From DATJIG01 sp050260515 (GTDB lineage: Bacteria; Pseudomonadota; Alphaproteobacteria; SMXQ01), in assembly GCA_050260515.1 (NCBI GenBank), contig JBLNCI010000006.1, positions 1-64,000 on the forward strand: a stretch of DNA of 64,000 nt. The letters run 5' to 3'. Positions 16,279 to 25,446 of the stretch are shown here, piece by piece. Numbering within the stretch: the stretch's first letter is position 1; each line of letters opens with the position of its first letter. Both the position numbers and the translations under genes were made by a program. The notes below the pieces were generated by a model that saw nothing but the letters and a program-made list of their open reading frames with translations, made no database searches and was not told the origin of the DNA.

Positions 16279-18350
16279 TGGCGGAGCTTCTGCTCGAGCT
16301 GCTGTCGGAGGAGATTCCCGCGCGCATGCAGGTGCGCGCGGCGGACGATCTCAAGCGCATCGTCTCCGACGCGCTGAAGGCCGCCGGCCTCGAGTTCACG
16401 CAGGCGAGCGCGTACGTGACGCCGCGCCGGGTCGCGCTCGTCGTCGATGGCCTCCCGACGAAGCAGCCCGACGTGACCGAGGAAAAGAAGGGCCCACGCG
16501 TCGGGGCTCCCGACCAGGCGATTCAGGGTTTCCTCAAGGGGGCCGGCCTTGCGAGCCTCGACCAGTGCGAGAAGCGCACCGTCGGCAAGGCGGAGTTCTG
16601 GTTTGCCGTGGTCAGCCGCAAGGGACGCATCACCGCCGAGGTGCTGGCCGAGGCCCTTCCCGATGCCGTCGCGCGCGTGCCATGGCCCAAGTCGATGCGC
16701 TGGGGATCGGAATCGGTGCGCTGGGTGCGGCCGCTGCAATCGATCCTGTGCGTGTTCGACGGCCGTGTCGTGCAGTTCGCGTTCGGCCCCGTGCGCAGCG
16801 GCGATTCCACGCGCGGTCATCGCTTCCTCGCGCCCGGCGCGCTCCAGGTGAAGAGCTTCGCCGAGTATCGGCAGAAGCTCCGCAGCGCCTACGTGGTGAT
16901 CGATCACGGCGACCGCGCCAACGCGATCTGGGCCGATGCGGGCACCCAGGCAAAGACACTCGGGCTGACGCTGAAGGATGATCGCGGGCTGCTCGAGGAA
17001 GTCGCGGGGCTCGTCGAGTGGCCGGTTCCGCTCGTCGGCACCATCGACGAATCGTTCATGGATGTCCCCGCCGAGGTGCTGACCACGGCGATGCGCACCC
17101 ATCAGAAGTACTTCGCGCTGCTGAAGGACGACGGCAGCCTCGCCAACAACTTCGTGACGGTCGCCAACATGCTGACCGACGACGGCGGCCAGGCGGTGGT
17201 CGCCGGCAACGAGCGCGTGCTGCGCGCGCGGCTGTCCGACGCGCGGTTTTTCTGGGATCAGGATCGCAAGGTGCCCCTCGCCGAGCGCGTGCCGGCGCTC
17301 CGCGAGATCGTCTTCCACGCCAAGCTCGGGACGGTGGCGGACAAGGTCGAGCGCATCGTCGCGCTGGCCGCGGAGCTCGCCCCGGTGGTCGGGGCCGACC
17401 GCGATCGCGTGCGTTCTGCGGCCGAGCTGTGCAAGGCGGATCTCGTCACCGGCATGGTCGGCGAGTTCCCGGAGCTGCAGGGCATCATGGGCCGTTACTA
17501 TGCCCTGCACGGCGGCGAGGCGGTCGAGGTCGCCAACGCCATCGCCGAGCACTACGCCCCCAAGGGCCCCAACGATGCCTGCCCGCACGCGCCGGTTTCG
17601 GTCGCGGTGGCGCTCGCCGACAAGATCGACACGCTGGTCGGGTTCTTCGGCGTCGGCGAAAAGCCCACCGGTTCCGGCGATCCGTTCGCGTTGCGGCGCG
17701 CGGCGCTCGGCGTGATCCGCATCGTTCTCGAGAACGATCTGAGGCTGCCTCTGGCCAAGGCCTTCCGCTCGTCGGAGCGCACCTACGAGGAGTCCGCGCC
17801 CGGCCGCCTTGGCGAGTCACAGGTCGGCGATCTGCTCGCGTTCTTCGCCGATCGTCTCAAGGTGGCGCTGCGCGAGAAGGGCGTGCGCCACGATCTGATC
17901 GACGCGGTCTTCTCCCTGGGGGGTGAGGACGATCTGGTGCGCCTTGTCGCCCGCGTCAACGCGATCGACGGATTCCTCAAGACCGCCGACGGCGTCAATC
18001 TGCTGGTCGCCTACCGCCGCGCGGCGAACATCGTCGCGATCGAGGAGAAGAAGGACAAGGTCGCCTACGGCGGGGACGTCGACGAGGCGCGTCTCGCGGC
18101 CGGCGAAGAGAAACGCCTCGTGCAGGCGCTCGCGGTCGCTCGCATGGGCATCGATGCCGCCCTCGTCAAGGAGGATTTCGTCGGCGCGATGGAGGTGCTC
18201 GCGGCGTTGCGGCCGGCTGTGGATATCTTCTTCGACAAAGTGACGGTTAACGCCGACGACAGGGATCTGCGGGCGAACCGGCTGCGGTTGTTGGCCGCGA
18301 TCCGCGACATCATGAACCGCATCGCCGATTTCGCGACCGTCGAAGGCTAG
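16278..18350 (+). CDS. glyS: Glycyl-tRNA synthetase, beta subunit
   Basis: A 690-residue beta subunit that recognises and binds tRNA-Gly for the GlyQ catalytic subunit. It opens with the family signature 'LLLELLSEEIPARMQ', followed by 'YVTPRRVALVVDGLP' and the HD-like 'GRYYALHGGEAVEVANAIAEHYAPKGPND'. A C-terminal DALR-type helical anticodon-binding region ends at 'MNRIADFATVEG'. Length is usual. The ATG at 16278 is fixed by its overlap with the glyQ stop and by the conserved first residues. Confidence 0.98.
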   Translation: MAELLLELLSEEIPARMQVRAADDLKRIVSDALKAAGLEFTQASAYVTPRRVALVVDGLPTKQPDVTEEKKGPRVGAPDQAIQGFLKGAGLASLDQCEKRTVGKAEFWFAVVSRKGRITAEVLAEALPDAVARVPWPKSMRWGSESVRWVRPLQSILCVFDGRVVQFAFGPVRSGDSTRGHRFLAPGALQVKSFAEYRQKLRSAYVVIDHGDRANAIWADAGTQAKTLGLTLKDDRGLLEEVAGLVEWPVPLVGTIDESFMDVPAEVLTTAMRTHQKYFALLKDDGSLANNFVTVANMLTDDGGQAVVAGNERVLRARLSDARFFWDQDRKVPLAERVPALREIVFHAKLGTVADKVERIVALAAELAPVVGADRDRVRSAAELCKADLVTGMVGEFPELQGIMGRYYALHGGEAVEVANAIAEHYAPKGPNDACPHAPVSVAVALADKIDTLVGFFGVGEKPTGSGDPFALRRAALGVIRIVLENDLRLPLAKAFRSSERTYEESAPGRLGESQVGDLLAFFADRLKVALREKGVRHDLIDAVFSLGGEDDLVRLVARVNAIDGFLKTADGVNLLVAYRRAANIVAIEEKKDKVAYGGDVDEARLAAGEEKRLVQALAVARMGIDAALVKEDFVGAMEVLAALRPAVDIFFDKVTVNADDRDLRANRLRLLAAIRDIMNRIADFATVEG

Positions 18351-18458
18351 CCGCTCCGCGGTGCCGGTTTCGCCGCTGTGCCAAAACGGTGCGGCGCGGG
18401 TGACAACGACCGGTCTTTTTTCGGGGTTTCTGCTCCGAAGGTGTCACGGGAAACGCCC

Positions 18459-18486
18459 CTGACACGTGTCGCGCCCTCCCTACACT
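18459..18486 (+). promoter_or_regulatory. Candidate promoter for ppdK
   Basis: CTGACA (-35-like) and TACACT (-10-like) separated by 16 nt, about 135 bp upstream of ppdK. An ACACGTGT palindrome overlaps the -35. The rest of the 270-bp gap after glyS shows no gene. Confidence 0.5.
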
Positions 18487-18620
18487 CTGGCGTCTCGCGC
18501 GCTTGCGACATTCGCGGTGCTTGTGTGGCCGACGTTCCTCCCTCGAGCCTCGGAGGGGTCGATCGCCGGAAGCCTGTCGACGTGTGCGCGCCTCGCCGTC
18601 AACAAGAGGAGGAAACACAC

Positions 18621-21317
18621 ATGGCGAAGTGGGTCTACAAGTTCGGTGCAGGCTCCGCCGAAGGTCGTGCTGACATGCGTGAGCTTCTGGGCGGCAAGGG
18701 CGCCAGCCTTCATGAGATGAGCTGGCTCGGACTGCCGGTTCCTCCGGGCTTCACCATCACCACCGACGTCTGCACCTACTTCTATGCCCACGAGCACTCG
18801 TACCCCGGCGGTCTCAAGGCGCAGGTCGAGAACGCCATGAAGCGCGTCGAATCCCTGGTTGGGATGACGTTCGGCGATCCATCCAACCCGCTGCTCGTCT
18901 CCGTCCGCTCCGGCGCCCGCGCCTCGATGCCGGGCATGATGGACACGGTCCTCAACCTCGGGCTCAACGACGTGACGGTCGAGGGGCTTGCACGCCGCAC
19001 CAGCGACCCGCGCTTCGCCTACGACTCCTACCGCCGCTTCATCCAGATGTACTCGGACGTCGTGCTCGGCCTCGACCGCGATGCCTTCGAAGAGATCCTC
19101 AGCGAGCACAAGGAAGCCAAAGGGTACCGCGCCGACACCGAGATGAAGGCCGACGACTGGAAGGAGATGGTCCGCCGCTTCAAGGATCAGGTCGCCGAGC
19201 AGAGCGGCGCACCCTTTCCCGACAGCCCCGCGGAGCAGCTCTGGGGCGCGATCGGCGCCGTCTTCCAGAGCTGGATGAACCAGCGCGCCATCACCTATCG
19301 CCGGCTTCACGACATTCCCGAATCGTGGGGCACGGCCGTCAACGTGCAGGCGATGGTGTTCGGCAACATGGGCGAGGACTCCGCGACGGGCGTCGCCTTT
19401 ACCCGCGACCCTTCCACCGGCGAGAACGTCTTCTACGGCGAGTATCTGGTCAACGCCCAGGGCGAGGATGTCGTCGCCGGTATCCGTACGCCGCAGCATC
19501 TGACCGCCGCCGCTCGGTTGGCGGCGAAGTCCGACCTGCCGTCTATGGAGGAGGCGATGCCGGACGTGTTCCGGCAGCTATCCGACATCCGCGCCTCGCT
19601 CGAGAGCCACTATCGCGACGTCCAGGACATGGAATTCACCGTCCAACAGGGCAAGCTGTGGATGCTCCAGACGCGGGCCGCGAAGCGCACGGCGCGCGCT
19701 GCCGTGAAGATCGCCGTCGATCTGGTCCGCGAGGGCGTTATCACGGAAACGGAAGCGCTGATGCGCGTGGAGCCGTCCGCCCTCGACCAGCTGCTCCATC
19801 CGACGCTCGACCCGAAGGCTCCGCGGGACGTGCTCGCGAAGGGCTTGCCCGCGTCGCCCGGCGCCGCGGTCGGTGCCGTCGTGTTCTCGGCGGATGAGGC
19901 CGAGGAGCGCGCCGCCGCCGGCGAGAAGGTGATTCTCGTGCGTGTCGAAACGAGCCCCGAGGACATCCACGGCATGCATGCGGCCGAAGGCATTCTCACG
20001 ACCCGCGGCGGCATGACCAGCCACGCGGCGGTCGTCGCGCGCGGCATGGGACGGCCGTGCGTCGCCGGTGCGGGCGACATTCGCGTGGACTATGCGGCGC
20101 GCGCGTTCACCGCCAACGGGACGACGATCCGGGCGGGCGACATCATCACGCTCGACGGAACCTCGGGCGAGGTGATGAAGGGGGCAGTGCCGACCATCGA
20201 CGCCGACGCAGCCGCAGGTGATTTCGGTACGCTGATGGCGTGGGCCGACAAGACGCGCACGATGGCGGTTCGCGCCAATGCCGACACCCCGAACGACGCC
20301 GAAGTGGCTCGCGGCTTCGGCGCGGAAGGCATCGGTCTCTGCCGCACCGAGCACATGTTCTTCGATCCCGCGCGCATCATTGCCGTGCGTCGCATGATCA
20401 TGGCCAAGGACGGCGCGGCCCGTCGCGAGGCGTTGGACGAGCTTCTGCCGATGCAGCGGAGCGACTTTGTCGGCATCTTCAAGGCCATGGGCGGGCTTCC
20501 GGTGACGATCCGCCTGCTCGATCCCCCGCTGCACGAGTTCCTGCCGAAATCCGACGCCGAGATCGCCGAGGTCGCCGCCGCAGCCGGGGTCAGCGCCGAC
20601 GACGTCCGTCGCCGCGCGTCCGAGATGCACGAGTCGAATCCGATGCTGGGCCATCGCGGCTGCCGACTTGGCATCACCTGCCCGGACATCTACGAGATGC
20701 AGGCACGTGCCATTTTCGAGGCGGCCGCCGAGGTCGCCCGCGCCCGGATCATCGTCACTCCCGAGGTGATGCTGCCGCTGATCGCGACCCGTGCCGAGCT
20801 CGAGGTCCTCAAGAGCCTCATCGACACCGTCGCCGGGGAGGTCAAGGAAGAGACCGGCATCAAGATATCCTACCGGGTCGGCACCATGATCGAGCTACCG
20901 CGCGCCGCGCTGCAGGCCGGCAGCATCGCCGAATCGGCGGAGTTCTTCAGCTTCGGCACCAACGATCTCACCCAGACGACGTTCGGGTTGTCGCGTGACG
21001 ACGCGGGCGGGTTCCTCGAAACCTACCGCAGTCGGCACATCCTCGAATCCGACCCGTTCGCGACCCTCGACCGTGATGGCGTCGGGGAGCTGATCAAGAT
21101 CGCCGCCCAGCGCGGGCGCAAGGTGCGCAAGAACCTCAAGCTCGGCATCTGTGGCGAGCACGGCGGCGATCCGGCATCGATCATGTTCGTGGCCGAGATC
21201 GGCCTCGACTACGTATCGTGCTCGCCGTATCGCGTGCCGGTCGCGCGCCTTGCGGCAGCCCAGGCGGAGATCGCGCTGGGGGCCGGCAAGCAGTCGCCCG
21301 CGGAGATGGTCGCCTGA
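18621..21317 (+). CDS. ppdK: Pyruvate, phosphate dikinase
   Basis: An 898-residue enzyme interconverting pyruvate + ATP + Pi and PEP + AMP + PPi, used for gluconeogenesis or PPi-linked glycolysis. The N-terminal ATP-grasp part opens with 'WVYKFGAGSAEGRADMRELLGGKGASL'. The swivelling phosphohistidine domain carries TRGGMTSHAAVVARG with the catalytic His near residue 468. The C-terminal PEP/pyruvate barrel has 'GEGIGLCRTEHMFF', 'FSFGTNDLTQTTFG' and the catalytic Cys near 843 in GICGEHGGDP. Length is normal. GAGGAGG lies 9 nt before ATG 18621. It is transcribed alone and ends at a strong hairpin shared with convergent ygfZ. Confidence 0.98.
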   Translation: MAKWVYKFGAGSAEGRADMRELLGGKGASLHEMSWLGLPVPPGFTITTDVCTYFYAHEHSYPGGLKAQVENAMKRVESLVGMTFGDPSNPLLVSVRSGARASMPGMMDTVLNLGLNDVTVEGLARRTSDPRFAYDSYRRFIQMYSDVVLGLDRDAFEEILSEHKEAKGYRADTEMKADDWKEMVRRFKDQVAEQSGAPFPDSPAEQLWGAIGAVFQSWMNQRAITYRRLHDIPESWGTAVNVQAMVFGNMGEDSATGVAFTRDPSTGENVFYGEYLVNAQGEDVVAGIRTPQHLTAAARLAAKSDLPSMEEAMPDVFRQLSDIRASLESHYRDVQDMEFTVQQGKLWMLQTRAAKRTARAAVKIAVDLVREGVITETEALMRVEPSALDQLLHPTLDPKAPRDVLAKGLPASPGAAVGAVVFSADEAEERAAAGEKVILVRVETSPEDIHGMHAAEGILTTRGGMTSHAAVVARGMGRPCVAGAGDIRVDYAARAFTANGTTIRAGDIITLDGTSGEVMKGAVPTIDADAAAGDFGTLMAWADKTRTMAVRANADTPNDAEVARGFGAEGIGLCRTEHMFFDPARIIAVRRMIMAKDGAARREALDELLPMQRSDFVGIFKAMGGLPVTIRLLDPPLHEFLPKSDAEIAEVAAAAGVSADDVRRRASEMHESNPMLGHRGCRLGITCPDIYEMQARAIFEAAAEVARARIIVTPEVMLPLIATRAELEVLKSLIDTVAGEVKEETGIKISYRVGTMIELPRAALQAGSIAESAEFFSFGTNDLTQTTFGLSRDDAGGFLETYRSRHILESDPFATLDRDGVGELIKIAAQRGRKVRKNLKLGICGEHGGDPASIMFVAEIGLDYVSCSPYRVPVARLAAAQAEIALGAGKQSPAEMVA

Positions 21318-21326
21318 GGCGTGAGA

Positions 21327-21365
21327 TCCCGACCGGATCCCGACGTTTACGGGATCCGGTCGGGA
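21327..21365. terminator. Perfect 16-bp bidirectional hairpin between ppdK and ygfZ
   Basis: A 16-bp perfect inverted repeat (TCCCGACCGGATCCCG with its exact complement) around a 7-nt loop. The right arm lies inside the last codons of ygfZ, whose TAA falls in the loop. It should stop transcripts from both convergent genes, although the flanking T-runs are weak. Confidence 0.75.
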
Positions 21366-22315
21366 GATTCTTCGCCCTCGGGCCTGTCGTCGGTCTCCAG
21401 CGTCAGCCAGCCCGGGTGGACCACGTTGATTCCCGCACCGGCGGCGGTCAGCGGCTTCTCATCCGCGACCGCGCGATCCAGCAGCTCCATGCGGAACAGC
21501 GCGATGCCATGGCCGTCGAACGACGTGCGCATCTCGCCGATGTCCTCGCTGCCGTCGGTGACCGCGGCCCCGAACGGAGGCGGCTCGCCTTCGATCTGAA
21601 CCGGCAGCAGCCGCTTGCGGACGAGTGAGCGGTAGCGGGTCCGCGCCGTCAGCTCCTGGCCGACGTAGCAGCCCTTGTTCCAGTCGATGCCATGGAGGTC
21701 GTCGAAGCCGGATTCGAGCAGGAGCGCCTTTTCGACAGGCAGATCGCGGCTGCCGTCGGGCAAGCCGTAATAGAGGCGTAGCCGCTCGTACGCGTCGGGG
21801 CTGCGTTCCTCGAACCCGGCCTCGATTAGCTCGCCAATGCCGGCGACCGGCAGCAGGACGCGCGCGCCGACCCCCGCATACCGGGGATCGACGTAGCAGA
21901 AGCCGCCGGCAAACGGCCCACCTCGTCCTTCGAAGCCGCACAGCGCTTCGCTGTCGTGCGGGCCGTCGCCGAGCAGCGCGATCACGCGAAACCGGTCGCT
22001 CACGTCCTCGAGCGTCACTTTGGATCGTAGCTTGTACGCGGTCAGCCGCTTGAGGAGGTCGGCTGCTCGGGAGCGTTCGCAATCGATGTAGAGGGATTCA
22101 CCGCCGCCCTCGTCGGGCAGGACGACGATGAAGAAGTCGTGAAGGTACTTTCCCTGAGGCGTCAGCAGCGCGGCGTAGATGGCGCGGCCGACGACGGCTT
22201 TGTTGACGTCGTTGGTAACGAGCCCCTGGAGGAACGGGCGCGCTTCAGGGCCGCTGACGCGGAGTACGCCGCGGTCGGCGAGGGGAACGAAGGTCTTCTG
22301 CCCGAATGCAAACAT
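21347..22315 (-). CDS. ygfZ: Folate-binding protein of the YgfZ family
   Basis: A 322-residue GcvT-like protein that supports repair or assembly of certain Fe-S enzymes using tetrahydrofolate. The family signature K-G-C-Y-x-G-Q-E is present near residues 214-222 (DWNKGCYVGQELTARTRYR), with the key Cys intact. The N-terminal 'LADRGVLRVSGPEARPFLQGLVTNDV' is typical. It is convergent with ppdK and divergent from the GT9 gene, with a 186-bp gap. Its final codons form one arm of the shared terminator hairpin. Confidence 0.94.
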   Translation of the reverse strand: MFAFGQKTFVPLADRGVLRVSGPEARPFLQGLVTNDVNKAVVGRAIYAALLTPQGKYLHDFFIVVLPDEGGGESLYIDCERSRAADLLKRLTAYKLRSKVTLEDVSDRFRVIALLGDGPHDSEALCGFEGRGGPFAGGFCYVDPRYAGVGARVLLPVAGIGELIEAGFEERSPDAYERLRLYYGLPDGSRDLPVEKALLLESGFDDLHGIDWNKGCYVGQELTARTRYRSLVRKRLLPVQIEGEPPPFGAAVTDGSEDIGEMRTSFDGHGIALFRMELLDRAVADEKPLTAAGAGINVVHPGWLTLETDDRPEGEESPDRIP

Positions 22316-22501
22316 GCGTTGTCAATCCCGATCGTCGTGTCGCAAGAGGTAATCGTCCGGAGCGCACCGCGCAAGGAGCTCGGTTTTTCAGCGGGATGGC
22401 AGCCGGTCGGGCCCTCCTTGTCGCGATCAGCGCCCGCGCGTATAACCCCGGTCGCGCGGCGGCTCTCCGACCGGCGGTCAACGGACGGTTCTACCCGACA
22501 C

Positions 22502-23461
22502 ATGCGTATATTGTTCGTAACCTCGACGCGGATCGGCGACGCGGTCCTCTCCACTGGTCTCCTGGCTCACCTGATGGCGCGGCATCCGTCCGCCCGAATC
22601 TGGGTCGCCTGCGGCGCGCAGCCGGCCCCGCTGTTCACCGCCGCGCCTCAGGTCGAACGCGTCATCCCTATCGTGAAGAAGCCGTTCGCGCTGCACTGGC
22701 TCGCGCTCTGGGGAAAGACCGTGCTTAAGCCGTGGTCGCTCGTGGTCGACCTCCGTGGATCGGCGCTCGGCTATTTTCTCGTGGCCAAGGAGCGCCGCGT
22801 GTATCGGGCGTCGCCGGACCCGCTCCATCGCGTCGAGCAACTGTCGCGCTTCTGGGGTCTCAAGGAACCGGTCTCGCCCCGGCTTTGGCTGCGCAGCCGG
22901 CATGAGGACACCGCGCGACGGATGATCCCGCCCGGCGGTCCCGTCCTGGCGCTGGCGCCGACGGCGAACTGGCGCGGTAAGGAATGGCCGGCCGAGAATT
23001 TCGTCGCACTGGCGGAGCGTCTCACGCACAGCGGGGCTCCGCTCGCGGGTGCCCGGATCGCGGTATTCGGTGCGGCGAGCGAGCGCGAGGCGGCGCTGCC
23101 CGTGCTCAAGGCGTTTCCCGAAGGCCGGTTGATCGATCTCGTCGGTCGCACCGATGTGCTGACCGCAGCGGCGTGTCTGGCCCGTTGCTCGTTCTTCGTC
23201 GGCAACGACTCTGGGCTGATGCATCTCGCCGCCGCCGCCGGTGTCCCGACGCTCGGACTGTTCGGTCCGAGCCGGCCCGAGCACTATGCGCCGTGGGGCC
23301 GTCGGGCCGCGTACGTGACGACCGCGACTCCACTCGACAAGATATTCCCGCCCGGATACGACCGTAAGACGACGGGTAGCCTGATGGGCAGCCTGTCCGT
23401 CGATTCCGCGGAGGCGGCAGCGCTGGATCTGTGGCGCAAGGCTTACGGGGCGGCGGCGTGA
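22502..23461 (+). CDS. Glycosyltransferase family 9 (heptosyltransferase-like)
   Basis: A 319-residue GT-B enzyme of the ADP-heptose:LPS heptosyltransferase type. It has the N-terminal 'MRILFVTSTRIGDAVLSTGLLAHL', the central 'VLALAPTANWRGKEWPAENFVALAERL', and the donor-site block 'FVGNDSGLMHLAAAAGVPTLGLFGPS' near residues 235-262. It is cytosolic, acting on the inner face of the inner membrane during LPS core assembly. It begins a same-strand run of four envelope-glycan genes. The Met at 22502 is the obvious family start; the long upstream extension of the frame is spurious. Confidence 0.92.
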   Translation: MRILFVTSTRIGDAVLSTGLLAHLMARHPSARIWVACGAQPAPLFTAAPQVERVIPIVKKPFALHWLALWGKTVLKPWSLVVDLRGSALGYFLVAKERRVYRASPDPLHRVEQLSRFWGLKEPVSPRLWLRSRHEDTARRMIPPGGPVLALAPTANWRGKEWPAENFVALAERLTHSGAPLAGARIAVFGAASEREAALPVLKAFPEGRLIDLVGRTDVLTAAACLARCSFFVGNDSGLMHLAAAAGVPTLGLFGPSRPEHYAPWGRRAAYVTTATPLDKIFPPGYDRKTTGSLMGSLSVDSAEAAALDLWRKAYGAAA

Positions 23462-23561
23462 GCTTGGCTTGCGGCCGTCCGGCGGGGGGAGACCGCAATG
23501 GCAGTGCTCGATAGGACGCGGGCCTTGTACCGGCGCCGGACCGTGACACACCGGCTCGCCC

Positions 23562-24356
23562 ATGGCCGCTGACGCCGTCGCAGCCCGACCGGGACCCAAG
23601 CTGTCGGCGCTGGTCGTCGCGCACAACGAGGAGCGGGAGCTCGCCGAATGTCTCGCAACTCTCACGTTCGCCGACGAGATTGTCGTCGTGCTGGATCGCT
23701 GCACCGACCGCTCCGCGGAGATCGCGCGTCGCTTCACGTCGCGCATCATCGAGGGCGCATGGGAGATCGAAGGTCCACGGCGTAATACCGGGATCGATGC
23801 TTGCGCCGGCGACTGGATCCTCGAGGTGGATGCCGACGAGCGGGTGAGCCGGGATTTGGCGGCGGAGGTGCGTCGGGTGATCGCCGAGGCGCCATTCGGC
23901 TACTTCCTCATACCCTACGACAACTACGTGGGCCGGCGTCTCGTGCGCTACGGGTGGGGCGCGGGATGGGGGGTCAGCGCCACCGTCCGGCTGTTCGCGA
24001 AAGGCGCCAAGCGATGGGGCGACCAGCGAATCCACCCGTCGGTGAGCTTTTCCGGGCGGAGGATGTGGCTCAAGGAGCGGATGATCCACCACGTCGACCG
24101 CGATATCTCGGACATGCTGGCCCGTCTCGACCGCTACACGACGGCGCGTGCGGCCGATCTCCGCGCGCGCGGCGAGGTCGGCAGCTTTCCCGACAATGTC
24201 CGCCGCATGTTCTCGCGGTTCCTGAAGTGTTACATCGGGCGGAAGGGATACCGCGAAGGGCGGTATGGTTTTCTCATCGCGTTAATGGCTGGTCTGTACC
24301 CGCTGCTCTCGCACCTGAAGGCCCGCGAGGACGAAGCGGGCGACGCAAGGTCCTGA
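23562..24356 (+). CDS. Glycosyltransferase family 2 (WaaE/KdtX-like)
   Basis: A 264-residue GT-A enzyme. 'KLSALVVAHNEERELAECLATLTFADEIVVVLDRCTDRSAEIA' opens the nucleotide-sugar fold, and the D-x-D is in 'WILEVDADERVS' near residues 85-95. The late 'HPSVSFSGRRMWLKERMIHH' block and the basic C-terminal amphipathic region resemble LPS core beta-1,4-glucosyltransferases of the WaaE type. It lies 100 bp after the GT9 gene and 7 bp before the GT4 gene. Sugar and acceptor are inferred by analogy. Confidence 0.9.
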   Translation: MAADAVAARPGPKLSALVVAHNEERELAECLATLTFADEIVVVLDRCTDRSAEIARRFTSRIIEGAWEIEGPRRNTGIDACAGDWILEVDADERVSRDLAAEVRRVIAEAPFGYFLIPYDNYVGRRLVRYGWGAGWGVSATVRLFAKGAKRWGDQRIHPSVSFSGRRMWLKERMIHHVDRDISDMLARLDRYTTARAADLRARGEVGSFPDNVRRMFSRFLKCYIGRKGYREGRYGFLIALMAGLYPLLSHLKAREDEAGDARS

Positions 24357-24363
24357 CGCCATC

Positions 24364-25443
24364 GTGGCCCATCCCCGAATACTCCATGCGATCGCCGGCG
24401 CGGAAGTGGGCGGCGCCGAGGCCTTTTTCGAGCGCCTCGCCGTGGCGCTTGGCGAAGCCGGGTTGATGCAGCATTGCGTCATTCGACGCAATGCCGCCCG
24501 TCGTGCCCTTCTGACCACCGCGGGGATACCGGTCACCGAAGCGCCGTTCGGGGGGCTCTTCGATTTTTCGACGGGGTCGCGCCTAAAGCGCTCCATCGCC
24601 GGATTCCGTCCCGATGTTGTGCTCTCATGGATGAGCCGCGCGACGGACTTCGTCCCGCATGGACTTCCGGAGGAGAAGGGATTCGTCCACGTCGGACGAC
24701 TTGGGGGCTACTACGATCTCAAGCACTACCGGCATTGCGACCATCTCGTCTGCAACACCGAGGATCTCCGAACGTACGCCGTGCGCGGCCGATTCGCTCC
24801 CGACCGCGTGCACTACGTCCCCAACTTCGTGCACGCCGAGCGGGCCATGCCGATTTCGCGGGCGACCTTCGGCACTCCCGGCGATGTGCCGGTCGTCGTC
24901 GCAGCGGGACGGCTGCATCCCAACAAGGCGTTCGACGTGCTGATCCGCGCCATGGCCCAGGTCCCGCGCGCCCACCTGTGGCTGGCGGGCTCCGGACCGC
25001 TGGATGCCAGCCTGAAAGCGCTCGCAGGCTCGGTCGGTATCGCCGATCGCGTCCATTTCCTCGGCTGGCGGCAGGACGTCGCATCGCTGATCGCCGCTGC
25101 AGACGTCCTCGCCTGTCCGTCGCGGCAGGAGCCGCTCGGCAACGTGGTCCTCGAGGGTTGGGCTCAGGGGACGACGGTCGTTGCCGCCGCCGCCGTCGGG
25201 CCGGCATCGCTGATCGACGACGGCATCTCGGGACTCCTCGCCCCGGTCGATGACAGCGATGCATTCGCGGCGGCATTGAACCGCGTGCTGTCGGACGCGC
25301 AGCTAAGGACAAGGCTCGCCGACGGCGGCCGGGCGGCATTCGAGGCCGATTTCACCAAGGATGCGGTGGTCAAGCAGTACCGCGACCTGTTCGCCGCCAT
25401 CGCCCGGCCGTTGGCGGCGCATCCGGTTGACCGTAAAGTCTGA
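24364..25443 (+). CDS. Glycosyltransferase family 4
   Basis: A 359-residue GT-B enzyme with a GTG start at 24364, 7 bp after the preceding stop. The N-terminal domain begins 'PRILHAIAGAEVGGAEAFFERLAVAL'. The C-terminal donor domain has 'VVVAAGRLHPNKAFDVLIRAM' and the E-x7-E region in 'CPSRQEPLGNVVLEGWAQGTTVVA' near residues 255-280. It probably adds a hexose to LPS core or a capsular or exopolysaccharide chain. It is followed 3 bp later by the asparagine synthetase-like gene. Confidence 0.92.
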   Translation: MAHPRILHAIAGAEVGGAEAFFERLAVALGEAGLMQHCVIRRNAARRALLTTAGIPVTEAPFGGLFDFSTGSRLKRSIAGFRPDVVLSWMSRATDFVPHGLPEEKGFVHVGRLGGYYDLKHYRHCDHLVCNTEDLRTYAVRGRFAPDRVHYVPNFVHAERAMPISRATFGTPGDVPVVVAAGRLHPNKAFDVLIRAMAQVPRAHLWLAGSGPLDASLKALAGSVGIADRVHFLGWRQDVASLIAAADVLACPSRQEPLGNVVLEGWAQGTTVVAAAAVGPASLIDDGISGLLAPVDDSDAFAAALNRVLSDAQLRTRLADGGRAAFEADFTKDAVVKQYRDLFAAIARPLAAHPVDRKV

Positions 25444-25446
25444 CCG

